Below, one piece after another: positions 1 through 7,952 of a DNA stretch of 35,354 bases. Location of the stretch: assembly GCA_903866395.1 (NCBI GenBank), contig CAIPNM010000218.1, positions 1 through 35,354 of the forward strand, written 5' to 3'. The position numbers were made by a program, and so were the translations under genes. The notes under the pieces are model-generated. The model was not told the origin of the DNA, searched no databases, and saw only the letters and a list, made by a program, of their open reading frames with translations. Within the stretch, counting starts at the first letter, position 1. Every line of letters starts with the position of its first letter. This stretch comes from an uncultured bacterium (GTDB lineage Bacteria > Pseudomonadota > Gammaproteobacteria > Burkholderiales > Burkholderiaceae_E).

Positions 1-718
1 CTGGGACCGCGACGAAAAGCGTGAGGCTTGCGAGCGTGTCGATGAGCTGTGCGGTGACCTCGCATCGGTCGTGGATACGCCCGCCGTAGCGGTATGTGCT
101 CACTGCAATCAGCGCTTTTGGGGTGATCTGCCGGAAGCGGTCGAGGATGCTTGATGCGCCCATGTCGGGTGAGCACTGCGACCAAATGGCGCCGACCGCG
201 GCGCAGGCGAGAAAAGCAATCACGGACTCGGCCGCGTTGGGCAGGAGCGCCGCCACCCGATCGCCACGTGAGATGCCGTGGGCGCGCAGCGTGGCAGCGA
301 GCGACGCGACTCGCGCTGCGAGCTCGGTCCAGGTCATCTCGACTTGGTCGCCTGCCTCATTGCAGGCAATGATTGCCGGCAATTCGGATGGCGCATGGCG
401 CAGCGCCTGGGAGGCGAAGTTAAGGGTTGCGCCGGGGAACCAGACCGCGCCCGGCATCGTGGCCTTGGCGAGCGCCGGGCCATCGCCGCGCGTACCCGCG
501 ACATCGAAGTGGTGCCAGATCGAATCCCAGAACGGTCCCAGGTGGGAGATCGACCAGTGCCAGAGCGCAGTGCTGTCGGGGAGGGAGAGCCCGAGCGTGC
601 GTTCGATGTCGTGCCGATAGGCGGTGATGCGGGCTTGGCTCGCGCGCTCGGAGCTGGGGTGCCATAGGGGAGTGGTGGGGGCGGCGAGGCCAGACCCGGA
701 GGAGTCGGTCGGGTTCAT
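1..718 (-). CDS. aacS: Acetoacetyl-CoA synthetase, N-terminal part (cut by window edge)
   Basis: The reverse frame is open from an ATG at 718 to the window edge and encodes about 239 residues without a stop. The N-terminus carries the aromatic-rich segment typical of acetoacetate-CoA ligases (SISHLGPFWDSIWHHFDV, about residues 55-72). A first adenylating-domain stretch follows, with GDRVAALLPN and GAIWSQCSPDMG, as in the ANL (acyl-CoA synthetase) superfamily. The enzyme activates acetoacetate to acetoacetyl-CoA with ATP, giving entry to ketone-body or polyhydroxybutyrate metabolism in the cytoplasm. The ATP-binding P-loop and catalytic lysine lie outside the window. The gene starts 9 bp after the CYTH-CHAD stop and may be co-transcribed with it. 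No phosphorus link is evident. Acetyl- or propionyl-CoA synthetase is less likely given the N-terminal signature. Confidence 0.85.
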   Translation of the reverse strand, partial: MNPTDSSGSGLAAPTTPLWHPSSERASQARITAYRHDIERTLGLSLPDSTALWHWSISHLGPFWDSIWHHFDVAGTRGDGPALAKATMPGAVWFPGATLNFASQALRHAPSELPAIIACNEAGDQVEMTWTELAARVASLAATLRAHGISRGDRVAALLPNAAESVIAFLACAAVGAIWSQCSPDMGASSILDRFRQITPKALIAVSTYRYGGRIHDRCEVTAQLIDTLASLTLFVAVP

Positions 719-727
719 GAACGATGA

Positions 728-2374
728 TCAGGTGGGCTTGACGGGCTCGTGAACAGGGTGCTTCGGCAGCGCGCCCGCTGATGTCGCCGGCGTGGCCGTC
801 TGAGTAAGCGCAGCAGGGTCATCGGCCGCCTCGGCTGGGGGCGTTATGACAGGCGGTGGAGCAAGGAAGCGACGCTTCCAAGGCGCTTTCGATTGGCGAA
901 GTGCGGCGAGCGCGGTCTCGCAACGCAACGACTGCGCCTTGGCCTCGGCGGTGAGCCAGCCAACGGCGAACCAGGCGCGAGGATCAGCGTCGATCTGGGC
1001 CCGGTAGCTCGCGAGTGCCTCGATAAGGTCGTTGTAACGCCCGAGTGCCTCCTGTGCTTCGGACAGGCTTTGCAGGAAGCGCCGGTACCGTTTGTTTGAG
1101 CACAGGGCTCGGCAGAACTCGATGCCGTAGCGAAGCCGCTTCATACGCCTGCGCAGCCGGTGCCGCAGGTCGTCATCGAGCGTCGAAAACAGTCGTGCAT
1201 CGCGCCGCACCTGATGATGCCACCGGGACAGCCGGGCGATCAGCTGCGGGCCGGCCGGCGCGACGACCGGCGCTACCGACCTTGCCATGACCAGTTCGCC
1301 TGCGAGCAGGTCGACCACGAAAAATTGGTTGTCGCGGTGACGGACCACGTTCCTGGCATCGGCGGCGTTGGCAAGTGTGGCCAGATCGGTCGTGGGGGCC
1401 CCTGCCTGGGCGAGGGCGGGCGCCACGGACTCGAGCAGCACATCACGTTCGCGAGTCAGCCCGAGCGCTTGGGCGAGCGCTCTCGCCGGGGCATCGAGGT
1501 TGCGCAGGGGGGCGGCGTCGAAAAGCCGGATGGCGGTTCGCAGCCGGCGGATGGCTACCCGAGCCTGGTGGACGTGTTCGGGGTCTTCGCTTGCGCCCGA
1601 GGCGATGCTCGCAAGGTTGGCGAGCAATTGTCGCCGGCATTCATGCGTAACCAGCCGGGCGGCTGCCACGGCATCATCCTGGGGGTCAATGCTGACCCAC
1701 CTGGCCTTAGCTGCGCCGGACTGCCCGCGGCCTGCGGAGAGTCGATGGCCGCGTTCTGCTTTGGTGGCAGGATCGACCCAGCACGGGTGACCACGAATGA
1801 CCTGACGCGCAACGTCGGTGACGGCAAGCGGTGAGCCCTTGACGAGTTCGACCTCAATTTCGCAGACCGCGAGCGGTTGACGGCCCGGTGCGGCGATGAG
1901 GCCTGCGTCGAAGCACACTTCGACCTCGCCACGCCGGCTCCGAAACCGTACCGCGGTGCGGCGGATATCGGTTTCGAAATGATTGATCAGACCTTCGGGG
2001 CCCGCGCGCTCAAGCGCGCGCATGAGGAGTGGCGCTGCTTCGGTGCCCTGGTGACGCGCAGGGTCGAGCGACGGAGGCGTGTCGGGCTGCCCACGCTGAA
2101 CCATGACTTCGTGCTCAAACCGGCTGATCGCGCCAGGCAGGGCTGCCTTGAGTGTCTGCACCCAGCGCCCCCGCTCATATCGCAGGCGCAGCGCCATGCC
2201 CGAGGCAGCGAGGCTACGCCCGGCGGTATCGAAGTAGCGCGCGCGAAGCCGTTCGCGACGCCCGCCGCGCGAGACAACCCAATCGTGGACTGCACTGGCC
2301 CCGGATTCATCGAGCTGCAGCTTGAGCTCAACCTCTGTCACGTCGCTGTCACTCGTCCTTAACAAACCGGTCAT
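728..2374 (-). CDS. CYTH and CHAD domain protein (inorganic triphosphatase / polyphosphate-binding)
   Basis: The 548-residue product has an N-terminal CYTH domain (about residues 12-205) opening with the ExExK signature EVELK (residues 14-18). A C-terminal CHAD domain (about 230-500) includes HVHQARVAIRRLRTAIRLF and further His/Arg/Lys-rich helices. CYTH tunnels hydrolyse triphosphate-containing substrates, and CHAD helices bind polyphosphate, so a cytoplasmic role in tripolyphosphate or polyphosphate handling is expected. The ATG at 2374 is preceded by a strong ribosome site (GGAGGAG, 4 bp spacing). An internal GTG at 2341 would give the commoner MTEVELK start. The gene is back-to-back with plcP, and a candidate Pho-box array for plcP overlaps its first codons. 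Domain assignment is firm, exact substrate unknown. Confidence 0.88.
   Translation of the reverse strand: MTGLLRTSDSDVTEVELKLQLDESGASAVHDWVVSRGGRRERLRARYFDTAGRSLAASGMALRLRYERGRWVQTLKAALPGAISRFEHEVMVQRGQPDTPPSLDPARHQGTEAAPLLMRALERAGPEGLINHFETDIRRTAVRFRSRRGEVEVCFDAGLIAAPGRQPLAVCEIEVELVKGSPLAVTDVARQVIRGHPCWVDPATKAERGHRLSAGRGQSGAAKARWVSIDPQDDAVAAARLVTHECRRQLLANLASIASGASEDPEHVHQARVAIRRLRTAIRLFDAAPLRNLDAPARALAQALGLTRERDVLLESVAPALAQAGAPTTDLATLANAADARNVVRHRDNQFFVVDLLAGELVMARSVAPVVAPAGPQLIARLSRWHHQVRRDARLFSTLDDDLRHRLRRRMKRLRYGIEFCRALCSNKRYRRFLQSLSEAQEALGRYNDLIEALASYRAQIDADPRAWFAVGWLTAEAKAQSLRCETALAALRQSKAPWKRRFLAPPPVITPPAEAADDPAALTQTATPATSAGALPKHPVHEPVKPT
2346..2374 (+). promoter_or_regulatory. Candidate triple Pho box upstream of plcP
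   Basis: Three 7-bp units start exactly 11 bp apart: CTGTCAC (2346), CCTTAAC (2357) and CGGTCAT (2368). Known PhoB sites are CTGTCAT-like direct repeats with this spacing. The middle unit is degenerate. The array ends 24 bp before the plcP ATG at 2399 and overlaps the 5' end of the divergent CYTH-CHAD gene. Confidence 0.5.
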
Positions 2375-2398
2375 GTGGCTCCTCCACCATCAGGGCCC

Positions 2399-3247
2399 AT
2401 GGATATGAGCCCTGGTCTTGTCCCTATCCCCGATCCGGAGGTCACCACCTCGGTCAGGACTGTTTGGATCTCCGACCTTCACCTTGGTACGCCTGGCTGT
2501 CAGGCGGGTCCGCTACTCGATTTTTTACGGCAGTACGAGTGTCGCACACTGTATCTGGTTGGCGACATCATTGATGGCTGGCAGTTGCGTCGATCGTGGT
2601 ACTGGCCGCAGGCGCATAACGATGTCGTCCAAAAAATCCTGCGCAAGGCCCGCAAAGGCACCCGCGTGGTGTTCGTCCCAGGTAATCACGACGAATTCGC
2701 TCGCCGCTATGTCGAACACAACTTCGGTGGCGTCGATGTTCATGAAGACTGCGTACACACCACGGTTGACGGACGTCGTCTCTGGGTCACGCACGGCGAT
2801 CTGTTCGATGGCGTGATCCAGTGCGCGCGCTGGCTGGCGGTCGCGGGCGACATCGCCTACGAAACCACGCTGCGATTCAACCGGCACCTCAATCGGTTTC
2901 GGGCCCGACTCGGAATGCCCTACTGGAGCCTGTCACGTTATCTCAAGCTCAAAGTGAAACGGGCGGTGAGCTACGTGTGCGCGTTCGAGGAAGCGGTGGC
3001 TCGCGAGGTACGCCGCCGCGGCCTTGACGGCGTGGTCTGCGGCCATATTCACCAGGCCGAGATTCGAGATATCGGCGGCGTGCTCTACTGCAATGACGGT
3101 GACTGGGTGGAGAGCCTGACGGCGCTGGTCGAACACCATGACGGCCGGTTGGAAATCGTTGACTGGTCCGACCGGCTTGGCGCTCAGCCCGCGACAACCA
3201 ACCGGCCGCTCCTCGACGAAGCGCCGGTGCTCAGTTCGGCCGACTAG
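2399..3247 (+). CDS. plcP: PlcP-like metallophosphoesterase (phospholipase C, LpxH-related family)
   Basis: The roughly 282-residue calcineurin-like phosphoesterase has every metal-binding motif in order: SDLHLG, VGDIIDGW, PGNHDEF, VTHGDLFDG and CGHIHQAE. This family is often labelled UDP-2,3-diacylglucosamine diphosphatase, but it includes PlcP. PlcP releases phosphorylated headgroups from phospholipids during phosphate starvation, leaving diacylglycerol for glycolipid synthesis. The PlcP reading rests on context: an Agt-like glycosyltransferase, an OlsB homologue and a candidate Pho box lie close by. The frame opens with GTG at 2375, but ATG at 2399 (or 2405) leaves room for the upstream box. 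No good ribosome site distinguishes them. The stop overlaps the convergent psd stop by three bases within CTAG. LpxH function in lipid A synthesis remains the main alternative. Confidence 0.75.
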   Translation: MDMSPGLVPIPDPEVTTSVRTVWISDLHLGTPGCQAGPLLDFLRQYECRTLYLVGDIIDGWQLRRSWYWPQAHNDVVQKILRKARKGTRVVFVPGNHDEFARRYVEHNFGGVDVHEDCVHTTVDGRRLWVTHGDLFDGVIQCARWLAVAGDIAYETTLRFNRHLNRFRARLGMPYWSLSRYLKLKVKRAVSYVCAFEEAVAREVRRRGLDGVVCGHIHQAEIRDIGGVLYCNDGDWVESLTALVEHHDGRLEIVDWSDRLGAQPATTNRPLLDEAPVLSSAD

Positions 3248-4098
3248 CGCCCAGGCGCCTTTAGCAACACCTCACCCATCCGGATCTGGGTGCCGCTGCC
3301 GTGCGGCGCGGCAAGCTGCCAGCCCGGTGGGGCGAGGACGATGATGGTCGACCCGTGCTCAAACCAGCCAAGTTCCTCACCCCGGTGGGCCTGGTGGTTA
3401 CAGATGATCGGGTTGGTACCCCGGTAGCGCAGGTGGAGCAGCACATCGGCAAAGCGGAGCCGGATGCTTGCAACCAGAATCGCGGCGACGGCTACCAGCG
3501 CAACCGGCTCGCCGGTATCTGTAAGCCGGCAGTGAACAACCGCCCGCTCATTTCTGCAGAACAATCGCGACACCCGCGCGAGCGCAGGGGGGTTTACGTT
3601 CCAGCAGTCACCGCTCACATAATCGACCTGGCCGATCTCGCAGTCGGCCGGACTGTGAAAGCGGTGATACATCTGCGCGGTCAGTCTGAGCGTCACGTAG
3701 GTCGCGCCGCGGTACTGTTCGGCGCTCGCGGCGCTTCCCAGCAGTTCATCGAGGCGGTAGGGCATGCCCTTCGCCTGCAGCATCGCCATGTCGTTCACCA
3801 CGCCGTGCGCGCCGATGATGGCATCACACGGACTCGAGAGCGTGCCCGCTTCCTGGCTGATGGAACGCGCACCCGGCCGAAGCTCGCGGGTAAAGCAGGC
3901 ATGGAGACTGTCGAAGTCACTGCGCAGCGAGTCCGACAGGTCGAGGTCGGAGAAACGCTTCCAGACCGCAATCAGGGCTGCCGCCAGCCACCGACTGCGA
4001 ATACGGCTCAGTCGGCCGAAGGCGATCGTGCAGAGCGCCCTGGGCAGTCGGTTGGTGAGCGCAAAGTTGATCGACGGGTAAGAGAGCGGGTTTCGCAT
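3244..4098 (-). CDS. psd: Phosphatidylserine decarboxylase family proenzyme
   Basis: The 284-residue protein matches the bacterial PSD family. It has the Asp of the charge relay (SPCDAIIG, Asp92), a LQAKGMPYRLDELLG block (about 107-121), YHRFHSP with His148, NVNPPALARVSRLFCRNER, and the self-cleavage motif EHGSTII with Ser250. Family members cleave themselves before this Ser, creating a pyruvoyl cofactor that decarboxylates phosphatidylserine to phosphatidylethanolamine at the inner membrane. HGST replaces the usual LGST, and the residue before YH is Met rather than Asp. The ATG at 4098 has GAAGG upstream. It diverges from a membrane-anchored PLP enzyme gene, and both sit among lipid-remodelling genes, so a dedicated rather than housekeeping PSD, or an altered substrate, is possible. 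The family call is firm, substrate less so. Confidence 0.85.
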   Translation of the reverse strand: MRNPLSYPSINFALTNRLPRALCTIAFGRLSRIRSRWLAAALIAVWKRFSDLDLSDSLRSDFDSLHACFTRELRPGARSISQEAGTLSSPCDAIIGAHGVVNDMAMLQAKGMPYRLDELLGSAASAEQYRGATYVTLRLTAQMYHRFHSPADCEIGQVDYVSGDCWNVNPPALARVSRLFCRNERAVVHCRLTDTGEPVALVAVAAILVASIRLRFADVLLHLRYRGTNPIICNHQAHRGEELGWFEHGSTIIVLAPPGWQLAAPHGSGTQIRMGEVLLKAPGR

Positions 4099-4105
4099 CG
4101 TGGGG

Positions 4106-4123
4106 CCTTCATCGGATTGTCAA
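4106..4123 (+). promoter_or_regulatory. Candidate Pho box upstream of the class III PLP enzyme
   Basis: Units CCTTCAT (4106) and TTGTCAA (4117) are separated by 4 bp, the 11-bp PhoB period. The site lies 60 bp before the ATG at 4184 and just outside the divergent psd start. It supports 4184 over the GTG at 4100 as the downstream start. Both units are imperfect. Confidence 0.35.
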
Positions 4124-4183
4124 GCGCGCGCGCTAAAACGGTGGAATTCCGCTCTGAACAGAGCCAAGCCGAGGCCTGACCCC

Positions 4184-5848
4184 ATGCAAGAGACCTTTGT
4201 ACTTTCTGCGCTCGCCGCAGGTGTTGCGGCAGCGGCCGCGCCTGCTGCGTGGCGCAGACTGCAGCTGTCGCGCGCCAAACATCGCTCGCTGGCGGGCCAT
4301 GCCCGCATTGCGCGGCGGATTGCAAAGCTGCTCCCGGGCTACCGGTACGACGACACCGAATTTTTCTCCTGTGACGGTGCGGGCCCAGAGGTGGCCGCCA
4401 GACGGGAGGCCGCGTTCAAGAACCTCGCGGCAGAGTTCAGTGCGCGCTATGCCGATGGCATTGCCATGACGCGGGCCGCGCGCGAACTGATCTCGGACCT
4501 TCAGTTCATCTCTCGTTACCGCGTTCCCTTCCAGTTCTCGGAGCGGGTGGCCGCAACCCTGCGAACCAGCAGTTTCGTAGATCGCAGCGAGGGCATTCAT
4601 CTGATTGATCTCGATGGAAATCCGTTGATTGACCTCACGGGCTCGTATGGCGTCAATTTGCTGGGTAACGACTTCTACAAGGCGACGATCGAGGCGGGCG
4701 TGGCGAGTGTGCGCGGCCTTGGCTGCGTACTGGGGTCGTATCATCCCTGCGTGCTTGAGAACGCGGCGCGACTGCGCGAGATCTCTGGCCTGGATGAGGT
4801 GTCGTTTCACATGAGTGGCACCGAGGCAGTGATGCAGGCCGTGCGGCTTGCCCGCTATCACACCGGTCGCTCGCATCTGGTTCGCTTCTGCGGCGCCTAC
4901 CACGGCTGGTGGGAGGATGTTCAACCCGGACCCGGTAATCCGGTTCCGCCCCGGGACACGTATACGTTGCGCGACATGGATGCCCGCACCCTCGAGGTGC
5001 TCAGGTCGCGTCGCGATATTGCCTGTGTGCTGGTCAATCCGCTTCAGGCGCTCCATCCCAATTCGCCGGCCCCGGGCGATTCGTCGCTGGTCGACAGCGG
5101 CAGACGCGCGGGCTTTGATCGCGCCGCCTACACCCGCTGGCTCGAGCAGTTGCGGGAAGTGTGCAGCGAGCGCGGCATTGTCCTGATTTTTGATGAGGTG
5201 TTTCTGGGCTTCCGTCTGGCTCCGGGCGGCGCGCAGGAATATTTCGGCGTTCGTGCCGACATGGTCACCTACGGAAAAACGCTGGGGGGTGGCTTGCCTG
5301 TTGGCGTCGTGTGCGGGCGAGCGGCGCTGATGAAGCGATTCCGGGATGACCGGCCTGCCGACATCTGCTTTGCACGTGGCACCTTCAACGCCCACCCCTA
5401 CGTCATGGGCAGTATGAAGGCGTTTCTCGATGCGCTCCAGACGCAGCCGATCCGTGCGCTCTATGCCAACCTCGATGACCGCTGGAACGGCCGGGCTGCG
5501 CATCTCAATCGCAGGCTCGACGAACAGGCGCTGCCGGTGCGAGTCGCCAATCTGTCGACCGTCTGGACCATCACCTACACCACTCCCTCGCGCTATAACT
5601 GGATGCTGCAGTTTTACCTGCGCTCCGAAGGGCTGGCTCTCAGCTGGGTGGGAAGTGGTCGCCTGATTTTCAGTCTCGACTTCACCGAAGCCGACTTCAA
5701 TGAGGTGTGCGATCGATTTGTAGCGGCCTGCAAGCGGATGCAGGCGGATGGTTGGTGGCAGGGCCCTGAAACGACCAACCGTGCGATTCGCAAGTCGATT
5801 TTCTCGGAAGTGCTGCGGCGCGGTGTGATGCGGCGCGAAAAAGCGTAA
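4184..5848 (+). CDS. Class III aminotransferase-fold PLP enzyme with N-terminal membrane segment
   Basis: The product is about 554 residues, longer than the roughly 430 usual for glutamate-1-semialdehyde aminomutase-like enzymes. An N-terminal hydrophobic stretch (about residues 5-20, rich in Ala) precedes a basic region and suggests membrane anchoring. The fold-type I core shows LIDLTGSYGVNLLGND, HMSGTEAVMQAVRLAR, FCGAYHGWW, LIFDEVFLGFR and the cofactor lysine in MVTYGKTLGGGLPVG. Such enzymes transfer or shift amino groups, but the substrate here is not known. The neighbouring psd, plcP, DUF962 and agt genes suggest an aminated lipid or headgroup. ATG 4184 is preferred over GTG 4100, which lies upstream of a candidate Pho box. 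PbfA, a PLP lyase of phosphonate pathways, is a related fold but is normally shorter and sits with phnW. Family sure, function unknown. Confidence 0.8.
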   Translation: MQETFVLSALAAGVAAAAAPAAWRRLQLSRAKHRSLAGHARIARRIAKLLPGYRYDDTEFFSCDGAGPEVAARREAAFKNLAAEFSARYADGIAMTRAARELISDLQFISRYRVPFQFSERVAATLRTSSFVDRSEGIHLIDLDGNPLIDLTGSYGVNLLGNDFYKATIEAGVASVRGLGCVLGSYHPCVLENAARLREISGLDEVSFHMSGTEAVMQAVRLARYHTGRSHLVRFCGAYHGWWEDVQPGPGNPVPPRDTYTLRDMDARTLEVLRSRRDIACVLVNPLQALHPNSPAPGDSSLVDSGRRAGFDRAAYTRWLEQLREVCSERGIVLIFDEVFLGFRLAPGGAQEYFGVRADMVTYGKTLGGGLPVGVVCGRAALMKRFRDDRPADICFARGTFNAHPYVMGSMKAFLDALQTQPIRALYANLDDRWNGRAAHLNRRLDEQALPVRVANLSTVWTITYTTPSRYNWMLQFYLRSEGLALSWVGSGRLIFSLDFTEADFNEVCDRFVAACKRMQADGWWQGPETTNRAIRKSIFSEVLRRGVMRREKA

Positions 5849-5865
5849 GGCCATGCGCGAGCAGA

Positions 5866-5888
5866 TGCGCCACCGAGCGGGTGGCGCA
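5866..5888. terminator. Perfect 9-bp hairpin between convergent genes
   Basis: Arms TGCGCCACC (5866-5874) and GGTGGCGCA (5880-5888) enclose a 5-bp loop. The hairpin lies between the PLP-enzyme stop (5848) and the DUF962 stop (5897) of the opposite strand. No T-run follows, so it is a candidate bidirectional terminator or mRNA 3'-end stabiliser. Confidence 0.5.
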
Positions 5889-5896
5889 CCTCTGGG

Positions 5897-6505
5897 TTAG
5901 CGCTGCGTCACATCGTGCATCGGGTCGTAACGCTCGCCGCGCAGAAGCGCAAGCGGCGCACGATGGTAGAGCGCGATGTCATGAAACGGATCGGTGAGGA
6001 TCTTTGTACCCCAGGCTAATCCGACCAGTGGCGATTGTTGGAGGCTTAGCTGAATTACCCGGAAAACCAGACCTGCAGCGCCTAGCGAAAGCCAGGCGAT
6101 ACCAGTGTCGTGAATCGTCTCCGCGAAGCTTGCCGCAGGCTCGATCAGTCCGCCCAGCGAAGGGTTGATGATCAGTGCAACCGGGCAGGCCACCCAGATC
6201 GACATCAGCACAATCTTGCGGCGAATGTTGTAGCCGACCTTGACGGCCTCCTTGTATTCGTCGGTCACCTGATTGACTTCGTCAAAGCCGCGCGGCTCAA
6301 AGAAAAAGTGGCCTGCCTGCCGGCTGGTCATCGATAGGCACCAGGCGATGATTGCGGACCACGCAGGCTCAAACGGCAGCAACAGATAGGCGATCACAAA
6401 GCAACAGGCGCTAAAGAGATGCAGCGACTGGTTGATGCGGCAGTGGTGATAGAACCGGTGATCATCCCAGCGCTGCCGGTTGAGTTCATCAAAGAAGGCG
6501 TTCAT
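5897..6505 (-). CDS. Mpo1/DUF962-like multi-pass membrane protein
   Basis: The roughly 202-residue protein has three or four hydrophobic segments (about 30-60, 95-120 and 130-155). The first half resembles the DUF962/Mpo1 pattern: FYHHCRINQSLH, then a hydrophobic stretch, then RQAGHFFFEPRGF, so Asn, several His and the GHxxFE element are present. Yeast Mpo1 is an Fe(II) dioxygenase that shortens 2-hydroxy fatty acids. A similar role on hydroxylated lipid chains would fit this lipid block but is inference. ATG 6505 has AGGAG about 6 bp upstream, whereas ATG 6520 overlaps that ribosome site, so 6505 is chosen. The gene is divergent from agt and convergent with the PLP-enzyme gene. The domain assignment is from pattern recognition only. 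Confidence 0.55.
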   Translation of the reverse strand: MNAFFDELNRQRWDDHRFYHHCRINQSLHLFSACCFVIAYLLLPFEPAWSAIIAWCLSMTSRQAGHFFFEPRGFDEVNQVTDEYKEAVKVGYNIRRKIVLMSIWVACPVALIINPSLGGLIEPAASFAETIHDTGIAWLSLGAAGLVFRVIQLSLQQSPLVGLAWGTKILTDPFHDIALYHRAPLALLRGERYDPMHDVTQR

Positions 6506-6561
6506 CGGGTCTCCTGTCATCAGACGATTGTTGCTTCACGCAAACACTTTGAGCCCGGTTT

Positions 6562-6579
6562 GTGAAGACTGCGTGACCA
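6562..6579 (-). promoter_or_regulatory. Candidate Pho box facing the DUF962 gene
   Basis: On the minus strand, units TGGTCAC and TCTTCAC are separated by 4 bp. The site lies 57 bp upstream of the DUF962 start. It is degenerate and supported mainly by the shared spacing seen elsewhere in the window. Confidence 0.3.
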
Positions 6580-6598
6580 TCGGCGGCTCACGCGTACG

Positions 6599-6616
6599 CT
6601 GTCATCGATTTGTTGC
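6599..6616 (+). promoter_or_regulatory. Candidate Pho half-site upstream of agt
   Basis: A perfect CTGTCAT unit (6599-6605) is followed after 4 bp by a weak TTGTTGC unit. It lies 57 bp upstream of the agt ATG. A very similar run (TGTCATCGA followed by TTGT) occurs upstream of the first phoD at 23393. Confidence 0.35.
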
Positions 6617-6673
6617 ATCGCAGGGCTAGCCTCACGAGCGAAACGGGTCACCAGACAAGCACAGGAGTAGCCG

Positions 6674-7900
6674 ATGCGCGCGTTGAAGCCGATTCGCCTC
6701 GCGGTGGTCACCGAAACCTACCCGCCGGATATCAACGGTGTCGCGATGAGTCTGTCCAGACTCATTGGCGGACTCCTCGAACGTGGGCACGATATTGACC
6801 TGTATCGCCTTCGCCCGCGCGATCCGGCAAGTCCCTCGGAGTGCTCAGCGGTGGATCCATCACGACTCCGTGTCACTGAGCTCAAGGGTGTGCCGATTCC
6901 GTTCTATCCAGAACTGATGATGGGGTTGCCAGCCGGTCGGCTGCTCGTCCGACGCTGGCGGTCAGAGCGACCCGATCTTGTTCATATTGCGACCGAGGGC
7001 CCGCTTGGCTGGTCGGCGCTGCGGGCGGCACGGCGACTGGGCATCCCGGTCTCATCCGATTTCAGAACGCAGTTCGATCAGTACTCGACACACTACGGAC
7101 TTGCCTGGCTCGCCGCGCCAGTGGGCGCGTATCTGCGGGCGTTTCATAACCGGACCGATCTGACGACGGTACCGACGTCCGCACTCAAGCAGGAGCTTGG
7201 TAACCGAGGCTTCCGGAAGCTGCGGGTACTCGGCCGCGGAGTCGATGCGCGCCAGTTCGATCCCGTCCGGCGCTGCGATTCGCTTCGCGCGGGCTGGGGC
7301 GCCAATCCCGATACGCCGGTTGCGCTCTGCGTGGGGCGGCTCGCCGCTGAGAAGAATCTGGAACTTGCGCTTGAGGCCTTCAGTGCGATGCGCGATCTTG
7401 CACCCGATACGAAACTTGTGTTCGTCGGCGATGGCCCGCTGCGCGAGACGCTTGCCACGGCTTGTCCGGCTGCGATATTTGCCGGGCGACAGACCGGGCC
7501 CGAACTTGCGCGTTACTACGCCAGTGCCGACGTGTTTCTTTTTCCCAGCCTGTCAGAGACCTTCGGCAATGTCGTGACTGAATCGATGGCAAGCGGACTG
7601 GCGACGGTTGCGTTTCGTCATGCCGCGGCGGCAGAGCTGATTGAAAGCGGCGTCACTGGATGGCTGAGTGATCCGGAGGACGCGCGAAGCTTCATCAACT
7701 CGGCGCGCGCGCTCGCCGCCGACGCTCAGAGACGTCGAGCCATGGGGCGAGGTGCTCGCGAAGCTGTCTCCCATCTTGATTGGCCAGCAATCGCTTCCCA
7801 ATTCGAGGCCATCGTTCAGGCGCTGATCGAAGGCGAGCGCCCGGTGCAGGTGTCCTCTGGCGTCACGCGGTTGCGCGCCTCGGAAACCCGGCCAGTCTGA
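6674..7900 (+). CDS. Agt-like GT4 glycosyltransferase (diacylglycerol glycosyltransferase)
   Basis: The 408-residue GT-B enzyme begins with an acceptor-domain motif VVTETYPPDINGVA (about residues 11-24). Its C-terminal donor domain has LCVGRLAAEKNLELALEAF and the GT4 ExnE element SETFGNVVTESMASGL. GT4 members of this type move hexose from a sugar nucleotide to lipid acceptors at the cytoplasmic membrane face. In phosphate-starved rhizobia, Agt glycosylates the diacylglycerol released by PlcP. Here a PlcP-like gene lies 3.4 kb upstream and an OlsB gene follows, which supports that role. The start has AGGAG 6 bp upstream. The gene is convergent with the HD gene, and a small hairpin (7907-7923) lies just after the stop. 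A mannosyltransferase of another pathway cannot be excluded. Family sure, acceptor inferred. Confidence 0.78.
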   Translation: MRALKPIRLAVVTETYPPDINGVAMSLSRLIGGLLERGHDIDLYRLRPRDPASPSECSAVDPSRLRVTELKGVPIPFYPELMMGLPAGRLLVRRWRSERPDLVHIATEGPLGWSALRAARRLGIPVSSDFRTQFDQYSTHYGLAWLAAPVGAYLRAFHNRTDLTTVPTSALKQELGNRGFRKLRVLGRGVDARQFDPVRRCDSLRAGWGANPDTPVALCVGRLAAEKNLELALEAFSAMRDLAPDTKLVFVGDGPLRETLATACPAAIFAGRQTGPELARYYASADVFLFPSLSETFGNVVTESMASGLATVAFRHAAAAELIESGVTGWLSDPEDARSFINSARALAADAQRRRAMGRGAREAVSHLDWPAIASQFEAIVQALIEGERPVQVSSGVTRLRASETRPV

Positions 7901-7906
7901 GTCGCT

Positions 7907-7923
7907 GCCGCTCGATCAGCGGC
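7907..7923. terminator. Short hairpin between convergent agt and HD genes
   Basis: Arms GCCGCT and AGCGGC with a 5-bp loop lie 6 bp after the agt stop and 29 bp after the end of the oppositely oriented HD gene. There is no T-run, so the terminator call is weak. Confidence 0.3.
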
Positions 7924-7952
7924 GTGCGGGAACAGCACCAAGGATCTTCGAC

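Noticed and set aside
2399-3247. Calling the phosphoesterase LpxH of lipid A synthesis
   Set aside because: Motifs alone cannot separate LpxH from PlcP, but the lipid-remodelling neighbours and Pho-like array favour PlcP. Kept as an alternative in the entry.
3301-4179. 292-codon plus-strand frame opposite psd
   Set aside because: psd is conserved with all catalytic residues; the opposite frame has no recognisable features.
4184-5848. Calling the PLP enzyme HemL or the phosphonate lyase PbfA
   Set aside because: It is about 100 residues too long, has a hydrophobic N-terminus, and lies with lipid genes rather than heme or phnW genes.
4133-5854. 573-codon open frame on the minus strand opposite the PLP-enzyme gene
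   Set aside because: The plus-strand product has clear family motifs, whereas the antisense translation has none. Long antisense frames are common in GC-rich DNA.
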